Below, one piece after another: positions 1-5,468 of a stretch of 6,173 nt of DNA; positions within the stretch are counted from its first letter, which is position 1; each line of letters starts with the position of its first letter. The notes below the pieces were generated by a model, which was not told the origin of the DNA, ran no database searches, and saw nothing but the letters and a program-made list of their open reading frames with translations. The stretch covers positions 1 through 6,173 of the forward strand of contig CALLXZ010000143.1 in NCBI GenBank assembly GCA_937875605.1, given 5' to 3'. This DNA comes from an uncultured Moheibacter sp. (GTDB lineage: Bacteria > Bacteroidota > Bacteroidia > Flavobacteriales > Weeksellaceae). Both the position numbers and the translations under genes were made by a program.

Positions 1-751
1 CCACATTGATTCCCGATTCTTTTAAAAGAAAACTGTGTTTTTCCAATTCATTTTTGGTCAAATAAATTCGAAAATGTTCGAGGTTCTGAGCTGTCCAAAA
101 TTCGCCATCTGATTCCAGATCACTCGTCATTTGGTAATTTTCAGGATAACTTATTTTCAATTGATAAAAAGACGGATAAGCCGCTACTTCTTCAAAATCT
201 TTATAATGCTGAAAAACCCAATGTCCGTTTTCACTGACGGTCGCCGGTTGGAGAAAAAAGTATTTTAAAAGGTAATTTCCGTTGGGGCTTTTTCCGTAAC
301 GCGTCACTGCATCAAATGGAATTTTCACCACATAAGAAGCTTTTAAACGAATGATTTCCCCTCTTCGCCATACCTTAGGTAAATCAATTTTCACAAATTC
401 GCGTTCTTCTGTTTTATAGAAAAGTGTATCGTTTTCAGTATTTCGGATAATCAAATCGCCTAAACTTCCCCGTTCTTCGCGCCCCGAAAAATGCAAAGCG
501 CCTTTTCTATCTTGTAATTTAACTTTGTTCAAAACGGTCAGTTTACCCGAATATGCATTTGCCCAACTGTGAAAATAAACTTCGTTCAGGGTTTTGGGCG
601 ATTGGTTGACCAATGTAAATTCCTGTTCAACGTGAAGTTCGTGACGGATTGTGTCCAATTTCACGTTTAAAAAGATGGAATCAGTTTGCTGGGAAAATCC
701 AATTCCAAATCCCATCAAACAAAACCATAATCCTGCATAAAACTTTCCCAT
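1..751 (-). CDS. Exported M1-like metallopeptidase, N-terminal part (3' end beyond window)
   Basis: The frame is open from an ATG at 751 to the left edge, giving 250 residues with no stop. Residues 1-20 form a signal peptide (hydrophobic LWFCLMGFGIGF core, probable cleavage after GFS before QQ), so the protein is exported. Residues 23 to about 205 are beta-rich and resemble the N-terminal domain of large flavobacterial M1-type (gluzincin) aminopeptidases. Recognisable parts are EVYFHSWANAYSGKL (57-71), a block on loss of polar contacts and strand spacing ending in VVKIPFDAVTRYGKSPNGNY (141-160), and FYQLKISYPENYQMTSDLES (195-214). The catalytic HExxH zinc site would lie beyond the window, so peptidase activity cannot be confirmed. 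The start is the first ATG after the upstream gene, and no good promoter lies in the 62-67 nt gap, so cotranscription with the Smr gene is likely. Alternative: another exported beta-domain protein with no peptidase activity. Confidence 0.6.
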   Translation of the reverse strand, partial: MGKFYAGLWFCLMGFGIGFSQQTDSIFLNVKLDTIRHELHVEQEFTLVNQSPKTLNEVYFHSWANAYSGKLTVLNKVKLQDRKGALHFSGREERGSLGDLIIRNTENDTLFYKTEEREFVKIDLPKVWRRGEIIRLKASYVVKIPFDAVTRYGKSPNGNYLLKYFFLQPATVSENGHWVFQHYKDFEEVAAYPSFYQLKISYPENYQMTSDLESDGEFWTAQNLEHFRIYLTKNELEKHSFLLKESGINV

Positions 752-774
752 CTGATCCGAAAATCTGTATGTAA

Positions 775-819
775 AGTTGTCTTAAATTTTATTGAAAACC
801 AATTTTTTAACAAACAACT
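775..819 (-). other. Imperfect AT-rich hairpin between the Smr and M1-like genes
   Basis: Paired arms are 775-780 with 814-819 (6 bp), 782-786 with 806-810 (5 bp) and 791-794 with 800-803 (4 bp), separated by small asymmetric internal loops. The outer arm touches the Smr stop codon. There is no long T-run after it on the minus strand, so it does not look like an intrinsic terminator; it could be an RNA processing or 3'-end protecting structure, or chance in AT-rich DNA. Confidence 0.25.
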
Positions 820-1316
820 CAACGCAATTTCACTTCAGTAGCACCCAATTTGTATTTGCGAAAAGAAGCATCATAAATCTCAATTCCGGTATAACGACTT
901 AAAAGATTCATCATTTCTTCTTTCAGTTTTCCCGTGCCGTGCCCGTGAATGAAAACAATACGGCTTCTTCGCTCCGCTCTTGCCAATTCTATTTCTTCTT
1001 CTATTTTCTGAAGTTGGATCTGAAGCATTTCATAATTGGTCAGATGAATGAAAGAATCGACGAGTTGACCGATGTGTAAATCAATTTCTTTAATTTCTGA
1101 AAGCGGATTTCCTTCTGACTTTCGGGAAAATTTTTCCACCGGAAGAATTTCAACTTTTCCAATTTCCAGTTTTTTATCCGGAATCAATTCGTTCGGATAA
1201 AATGCTTCCTCAAATCCAAATTCGTTTAAAACTATAATTTGGTTTTTAAGGATTCCAATGACAACTCCGCTTTGATTGTCATCAATTACTTTTACTCTAT
1301 CGCCTATGTGGAACAT
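819..1316 (-). CDS. Smr-domain protein with N-terminal SH3-like barrel (DUF2027/Smr type, short form)
   Basis: A 165-residue cytoplasmic protein. Residues 1-50 (MFHIGDRVKVIDDNQSGVV onward, with VLNEFGFEEAFYPNEL) look like the small SH3/KOW-like barrel at the start of Bacteroidota DUF2027 proteins. Residues 76-165 are an Smr domain: DLH at 79-81, a charged helix at 96-117, HGHGTG at 124-129 and the closing GATEVKL at 158-164. Smr domains are known as nicking nucleases or RNA-binding modules, acting in mismatch-repair-like or ribosome-rescue proteins. Which applies here cannot be told. Longer family members carry a middle domain between the barrel and Smr; here only a linker of about 25 residues is present, and no MutS ATPase. 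The frame also has a TTG two codons upstream (1322), but the ATG at 1316 is preferred because it gives the family-typical MF-x-x-GD start and because the TTG lies inside the predicted promoter -7 box. Confidence 0.87.
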   Translation of the reverse strand: MFHIGDRVKVIDDNQSGVVIGILKNQIIVLNEFGFEEAFYPNELIPDKKLEIGKVEILPVEKFSRKSEGNPLSEIKEIDLHIGQLVDSFIHLTNYEMLQIQLQKIEEEIELARAERRSRIVFIHGHGTGKLKEEMMNLLSRYTGIEIYDASFRKYKLGATEVKLR

Positions 1317-1319
1317 CTT

Positions 1320-1349
1320 CAAATATATAGAATCAAATTAAACTACAAA
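1320..1349 (-). promoter_or_regulatory. Bacteroidota-type promoter for the Smr gene
   Basis: Reading the minus strand, TTTG (1349-1346) is followed after 18 nt by TATATTTG (1327-1320). This is a full match to the Bacteroidota sigma-ABfr consensus TTTG/TTG, N17-23, TAnnTTTG. The -7 box ends only three bases before the preferred ATG (1316), so transcription would start at or next to the start codon and give a leaderless or nearly leaderless mRNA. Assignment rests on pattern match only. Confidence 0.55.
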
Positions 1350-1437
1350 AAACAGAATTCTTTCTGCCAAATTTTTATGACAGATATCATAGAAATGATT
1401 AAATTCGCTTACTTAATTCACAAGGGAACCATTTTTT

Positions 1438-2535
1438 ATGAACTATTTCTGTAGCTGGGCTTTATTATTGGCTACCTCGTTATTTTTATCTTGTTCGTCG
1501 GACAATGATGTAATTATAGAGGAAGCAGAAGAAATTTCGCCCGTTATTTTGGACTTAAATGCCGTGCCCTATCCGAAATTATCCGATTATAATTTTTTCA
1601 AACAACCTTTAGCTGATTTAGATCCCGTTTACGGGGTTTTACCCTACGAACCGATTTCCAGTTTGTTTTCGGATTATGCTAAAAAGAAACGTTTTGTCTG
1701 GATGCCGGAAGGAGTTACGGCCACGTATGAGGGCGATGCCAAATCCTTTCATTTCCCGACCGGAACCGTATTGATCAAAAATTTTTATTACGAAAATGTC
1801 CAGCCCGGAAATTCGAAAAAACTCTTGGAAACCCGTTTGATGATCAAACAGGCAGATGAATGGGTTTTTGCCAATTATGTTTGGAACGACCAGCAGACAG
1901 AAGCTTTGTTAAATATGAACGGAAGCTTTGTTCCGGTAATATGGATTGAAAACGGACAGACAAAAGAAGTAAATTACCGAATTCCCAACGGAGCAGAATG
2001 TGTGACTTGTCATAATTCAAGCGAAATTCCATTGCCCATCGGTACGAAACCCCAACATTTGAATAAAAATTATTCGTATTCGACCGGAATTCAGAATCAA
2101 TTGCAGAAATGGAAAGATTTTGGTTATTTAAGTGATTTCCCCAATCAAATCAATACGCTGGTCAATTACAACGATACTACGCAGGATTTGGAATTAAGAG
2201 TTCGTTCCTATTTTGATATCAATTGCGCACATTGTCATTCGGAAAACGGTTTCTGTAATTATCGTTCCATGCGATTTGGATTTGAACATACACATGATCA
2301 TACCAAAATGGGCGTTTGTGGTCATCCTGATGAAAATATTTCACCATGGACAAATGGCGGAAATCCGACGCATATCATCAAACCCGGAAATCACGAAAAA
2401 TCAGTGGTTTATTATCGATTAAATACAACTCTGGAAAATATACGGATGCCACTAAGAGGCAGAACGATCATTCATGAGGAAGCAGTTGGAATGATCAGTC
2501 AATGGATTGATTCACTGGAAGATACTTGCGAATAA
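1438..2535 (+). CDS. SO2930-family (TIGR03806-like) diheme c-type cytochrome lipoprotein, copy A
   Basis: A 365-residue heme lipoprotein. A short hydrophobic signal (6-17) ends in FLSC, with Cys19 the expected lipid-modified residue; the following SSDND and EEAEE acidic stretch resembles Bacteroidota surface-export signals. The family block starts at VPYPKLSDYNFFKQPLADLD (43-62) and includes VLPYEP, LFSDYA, KRFVWMP, ETRLMI and YVWNDQQTEA. Two CxxCH heme c sites are visible: CVTCH (188-192) and CAHCH (263-267). Met337 in RMP, before GRTIIHEE, is a candidate sixth heme ligand. Cys294 and Cys364 match cysteines in copy B and may form a disulfide. The family is defined by sequence; its electron partners are not established. 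Odd points: the signal peptide has no Lys or Arg, and residues 284-288 (HTHDH) form a histidine cluster absent from copy B. The start is the only ATG after the in-frame stop at 1414. No promoter was recognised upstream. The next gene starts 48 nt on without a terminator. Confidence 0.88.
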   Translation: MNYFCSWALLLATSLFLSCSSDNDVIIEEAEEISPVILDLNAVPYPKLSDYNFFKQPLADLDPVYGVLPYEPISSLFSDYAKKKRFVWMPEGVTATYEGDAKSFHFPTGTVLIKNFYYENVQPGNSKKLLETRLMIKQADEWVFANYVWNDQQTEALLNMNGSFVPVIWIENGQTKEVNYRIPNGAECVTCHNSSEIPLPIGTKPQHLNKNYSYSTGIQNQLQKWKDFGYLSDFPNQINTLVNYNDTTQDLELRVRSYFDINCAHCHSENGFCNYRSMRFGFEHTHDHTKMGVCGHPDENISPWTNGGNPTHIIKPGNHEKSVVYYRLNTTLENIRMPLRGRTIIHEEAVGMISQWIDSLEDTCE

Positions 2536-2554
2536 TGAATGTAAATTAAGTTTA
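2526..2554 (+). promoter_or_regulatory. Possible internal promoter ahead of the propeller gene
   Basis: TTG (2526-2528) is followed after 18 nt by TAAGTTTA (2547-2554), one base off the Bacteroidota -7 consensus TAnnTTTG. It overlaps the stop codon of cytochrome copy A and would give a leader of roughly 25 nt for the gene starting at 2584. AT-rich DNA produces such near matches by chance, so this is a weak call; simple cotranscription with copy A is equally plausible. Confidence 0.28.
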
Positions 2555-2583
2555 AAAAAACAAATTAAAATAATTAATACATA

Positions 2584-4182
2584 ATGAAAAAAAGACTTTT
2601 ACTTTTGACAGCAGTAGCGGCATTTGTCCACACAAATGCCCAGCTGAGCTTTACGACTGAAAATGTTCCTGCTACAGGAAATTATAAAATGTGTGTAGTC
2701 GATATGAATGGTGATTTTCTGGACGATATTGTTTCAGTAAGCACGAGCAATATTAACATCCTTTTTCAAACGGAATCTGGTTTTGAATCTGAAGATTTTC
2801 CAACTACACCGGCTGACAATATGCCGGGCTGGACAATGGCTGCCGGAGATTTTAATGGTGATGGTTATAATGATTTGGTTTACGGAGGAGGAAGCGGAGC
2901 AACCTTCATGCTATCTGATGGTACTGGAAATGGGTATATTGAAAAATCGCCGGGTCAATATATTTTCTCACAACGAACCAATTTCGTAGATATTAACGGG
3001 GATGGACATTTGGATGCTTTTGTATGTCATGATGTGGAACCAAACGTATATTATCTGAATGACGGAAATAATAATCTAGTTTACCATCAGGGAGGAATCG
3101 GGGACTATCCTTCAGGAGGACACTACGGATCTGTTTGGGTGGATTATGACAACGATGGACTTATTGATATGCATCAATCAAAATGCGGCGGTGAGGAAGC
3201 GCGTTTCACCGATAACCTTTTCCGAAATAATGGTGACGGAACTTTTACAGACGTTGCTATGATGGCTCATATGAACAATAAAACTCAAACTTGGTCGTCT
3301 GCCTGGGCAGATTTTGACAACGACGGATACATGGATGCGATGGTAGGTGTAAGTTCTTTCAGCAGTGGCGGACATAAGCTGATGAAAAACAATGGCGATG
3401 GAACTTTTACAGATGTTACAGCCGGTTCCGGATTTGACAATTTCCCTCATACAAGCTGGGATTATGCGCCTGTAGATTTCAATAATGATGGATTTGTAGA
3501 TGTTTTTGGAAGTGGAAATAAAGTGATGTTAAACAACGGTGACATGACTTTCACACAAGTAACCGTTCCTTTTTCCACAGCAAGCATTGGAGACTTAAAT
3601 AACGATGGATTTGTAGATGCATACGGATTTGGGCAAGTATTTTTCAATAACGGAAATAACAACAATTGGCTAAAAATCAATACGATAGGAACGGAAAGTA
3701 ACCGAAACGGAATCGGAGCACGTGTAGAAATTTACACGGAAATGGGCAAACAAATCCGTGATGTACGAAGCGGAGAAGGATTTAGCCAAATGAGTTCTTT
3801 AAATACACATTTCGGAATCGGAACGGATTCAGAAATTGAAAAAGTAATCGTTCGCTGGCCTTCCGGAACTGTTGATACGATCGAAAATCCGGACATCAAT
3901 TCAACTTTGGTTGTTGTAGAAGGAGAACACGTGATGGGTACTAATGAAGTACAAGCCACCTTGTTCAGCATTTATCCAAATCCGGTAAAAGACATTTTAA
4001 ATGTTCAGGGTAAATCACTTGAAAATTCTAATTTTGAAATTTTCCATATCACTGGTTCTAAATTAATGACAGGGAAAATCAACAGCGGAAAAATCAATGT
4101 AAAACATTTAAACAAAGGAATTTATATTATTTCAATTCAAAAAGATGGAAAAACCTCCACTTTGAAATTTATCAAACAATAA
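2584..4182 (+). CDS. T9SS-exported CRTAC1/ASPIC-UnbV family protein: FG-GAP/VCBS beta-propeller with sorting domain
   Basis: A 532-residue secreted protein. Residues 1-19 are a Sec signal peptide (MKKR, hydrophobic run, cleavage after TNA before Q20). Residues 25-350 hold seven DxDxDG-like calcium loops at 40, 89, 136, 187, 243, 298 and 337, spaced 39-56 residues apart, as in FG-GAP/VCBS repeats; seven blades of a beta-propeller fit this. NNGDGTFTDV recurs at 215 and 269, with a degenerate copy near 317. Residues 361-446 (NNWLKINTIG, NRNGIGARVEIYT, VRSGEGFSQMSS, HFGIG, VRWPSGTVDTI) are an ASPIC/UnbV domain. Residues 458-532 (FSIYPNPVKDILNV, LNKGIYIISI, final KFIKQ) are a type A T9SS sorting domain, which directs passage across the outer membrane and usually surface attachment. 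It has no CxxCH site, so it does not itself carry heme c. It sits between the two cytochrome genes, and a terminator follows it. Ligand and enzymatic activity, if any, are unknown; a binding or scaffold role is inferred. Confidence 0.88.
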   Translation: MKKRLLLLTAVAAFVHTNAQLSFTTENVPATGNYKMCVVDMNGDFLDDIVSVSTSNINILFQTESGFESEDFPTTPADNMPGWTMAAGDFNGDGYNDLVYGGGSGATFMLSDGTGNGYIEKSPGQYIFSQRTNFVDINGDGHLDAFVCHDVEPNVYYLNDGNNNLVYHQGGIGDYPSGGHYGSVWVDYDNDGLIDMHQSKCGGEEARFTDNLFRNNGDGTFTDVAMMAHMNNKTQTWSSAWADFDNDGYMDAMVGVSSFSSGGHKLMKNNGDGTFTDVTAGSGFDNFPHTSWDYAPVDFNNDGFVDVFGSGNKVMLNNGDMTFTQVTVPFSTASIGDLNNDGFVDAYGFGQVFFNNGNNNNWLKINTIGTESNRNGIGARVEIYTEMGKQIRDVRSGEGFSQMSSLNTHFGIGTDSEIEKVIVRWPSGTVDTIENPDINSTLVVVEGEHVMGTNEVQATLFSIYPNPVKDILNVQGKSLENSNFEIFHITGSKLMTGKINSGKINVKHLNKGIYIISIQKDGKTSTLKFIKQ

Positions 4183-4195
4183 TTTTATATCAAAT

Positions 4196-4230
4196 TACCC
4201 TTTTGAATTGATCAAAAGGGTATTTTTTTT
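4196..4230 (+). terminator. Intrinsic terminator after the propeller gene
   Basis: A perfect 11-bp stem (TACCCTTTTGA at 4196-4206 paired with TCAAAAGGGTA at 4212-4222) with a 5-nt loop is followed directly by eight T (4223-4230). It starts 14 nt after the stop codon and ends 15 nt before the next start codon. It should end most transcripts from upstream, leaving cytochrome copy B dependent on readthrough or on a promoter overlapping this segment. Confidence 0.85.
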
Positions 4231-4245
4231 ACTTAACACACGAAA

Positions 4246-5361
4246 ATGAAATTAAAAAAGAACCATTACCTGTTCTATTTGTTTATCTCAATTTTTCTAA
4301 TCAACTGTTCAGGAGATGATTCGCCTGTTCTTGAAGACGATGATGAACCGACAGAAGTTTCACCCGTAGTATTTGATATCAATTCAGTTCCCTATCCAAA
4401 ATTATCGGACTATAACTTTTTCAAAATGCCGATGGCGAATATGGATCCTGTTTACGGTGTTTTACCCTTCCAACCCGCTTCGCAGCTATTTACAGATTAT
4501 GCTTTGAAAAAGCGATTTATCTGGATGCCGGAAGATGCAAGTGCAACCATCGGACAAGAAAATAAAATCCTGAATTTTCCGGTTGGCACAATTTTGATTA
4601 AAAGCTTTTATTATAACAATGTTTTACCGGGAAATAACACTAAAATCATCGAAACCCGTTTGATGATTCTAAAACCGGAAGGTTGGATTTTTGCCAATTA
4701 TGTTTGGAATGAACAACAAACGGAGGCAACCATTTCTGAAAATTTGGTCGTTGTTCCCGTAAGCTGGATGCATAACGGAGAACAAAAAGATATTCAATAC
4801 CAGGTTCCAAGTACCGGGCAATGTTTTATGTGTCACTACAATAATGCAGAAAACTTCCCAATCGGTCCGAAACCCCAAAACTTAAATTTTGCTATTAACT
4901 ATGCCGATGGACTGAAAAATCAATTGGAAAAATTAAAAGAATTCGGCTATATTAGTAATGATGTTCCACAAACAATTAATTCAATCGTGGATTACAGTGA
5001 CACTTCCAAATCGTTGGACTTACGTGCCCGATCATATTTGGAGATTAACTGTGCGCATTGTCATAAAGACCAAGGTTATGCTGAATTCTATCCAATACGA
5101 TTGGACTTCAAACCTATTCCGGATTATCCAGCTATAGGATTCTGTCTGGAACCCAATATCAATATCGGTGGATTTTTCCCCGGAGTTGAAGCCGATCATA
5201 TTATTTATCCCGGAAATCATGAGAAATCAGTAATGTATTATCGAATGAATACGGAACAAGATAACATCAAAATGCCAATGGTGGGAAGAACCATCGTTCA
5301 TGATGAAGGTGTCTCTTTGATAAATAATTGGATTGATTCTTTTGAAGAAGGATGTGAGTAA
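4246..5361 (+). CDS. SO2930-family (TIGR03806-like) diheme c-type cytochrome lipoprotein, copy B
   Basis: A 371-residue paralogue of the 1438-2535 gene. It aligns with that gene over the whole mature length with few gaps, and by eye over half the residues are identical. The N-terminus is a normal lipoprotein signal: MKLKKNHY, a hydrophobic run, then LINC with Cys21 as the lipidated residue, followed by SGDD and later EDDDEPTE. Heme c sites are CFMCH (193-197) and CAHCH (269-273). Met343 in KMP, ahead of VGRTIVHDEG, is a candidate distal heme ligand. Cys300 and Cys370 match the extra cysteine pair of copy A. The segment between the second heme and YPGNHEKSV is proline-rich and lacks the histidine cluster of copy A, so the two copies may differ in partner or metal use. 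The start follows the upstream terminator by 15 nt; no in-frame alternative is better. Expected location: outer membrane, after periplasmic heme attachment. Its electron donor and acceptor are unknown. Confidence 0.89.
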   Translation: MKLKKNHYLFYLFISIFLINCSGDDSPVLEDDDEPTEVSPVVFDINSVPYPKLSDYNFFKMPMANMDPVYGVLPFQPASQLFTDYALKKRFIWMPEDASATIGQENKILNFPVGTILIKSFYYNNVLPGNNTKIIETRLMILKPEGWIFANYVWNEQQTEATISENLVVVPVSWMHNGEQKDIQYQVPSTGQCFMCHYNNAENFPIGPKPQNLNFAINYADGLKNQLEKLKEFGYISNDVPQTINSIVDYSDTSKSLDLRARSYLEINCAHCHKDQGYAEFYPIRLDFKPIPDYPAIGFCLEPNINIGGFFPGVEADHIIYPGNHEKSVMYYRMNTEQDNIKMPMVGRTIVHDEGVSLINNWIDSFEEGCE

Positions 5362-5408
5362 TTTTTCTAAATGTAAGATTTGAACAACAAATCGTAATTT
5401 TAAATCAT

Positions 5409-5447
5409 AAAAAAACCGGATACTAAGTTATCAAAGTATCCGGTTTT
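5409..5447. terminator. Bidirectional intrinsic terminator between convergent genes
   Basis: A perfect 13-bp stem (AAAACCGGATACT at 5412-5424 paired with AGTATCCGGTTTT at 5435-5447) has a 10-nt loop. On the plus strand the arm ends in TTTT and is followed by ATTTCT; on the minus strand the run of seven A at 5409-5415 gives seven T. It lies between the stop of cytochrome copy B and the stop of the E2 gene, and can serve both. Confidence 0.85.
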
Positions 5448-5468
5448 ATTTCTCTGTATTTTTTTAAT

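Noticed and set aside
1376..1391. Inverted repeat TATGA-N6-TCATA in the divergent gap between the Smr gene and cytochrome copy A, possibly an operator
   Set aside because: The arms are only 5 bp of AT-rich sequence and there is no second copy, so chance explains it.
1316..1437. Riboswitch or small RNA in the divergent intergenic gap
   Set aside because: The gap is only about 115 bases, has no strong stem series, and the one clear element is the Smr promoter.
1239..1454. Plus-strand open frame of 71 codons overlapping the Smr start and the copy A start
   Set aside because: It lies mostly antisense to the Smr gene, has no family features, and the real genes on both sides explain the region.
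1844..2422. Short open frames on both strands inside cytochrome copy A (and similar ones at 4669-4878 and 5032-5220 in copy B)
   Set aside because: The heme motifs and family blocks lie in the long frames; these are shadows with no supporting features.
3022..3036. VCHD in the propeller protein considered as a heme site
   Set aside because: There is only one cysteine before the histidine and no CxxCH, so covalent heme c attachment is not supported.
3178..3971. Three minus-strand open frames inside the propeller gene
   Set aside because: They are antisense to the repeated GGDGT/DFDNDG coding pattern, which leaves stop-free reverse frames; none shows a domain or a plausible start.
1438..5361. 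Composite transposon or genomic island made by the two similar cytochrome genes
   Set aside because: No transposase, terminal inverted repeats or target-site duplication was seen; the similarity is protein-level paralogy.
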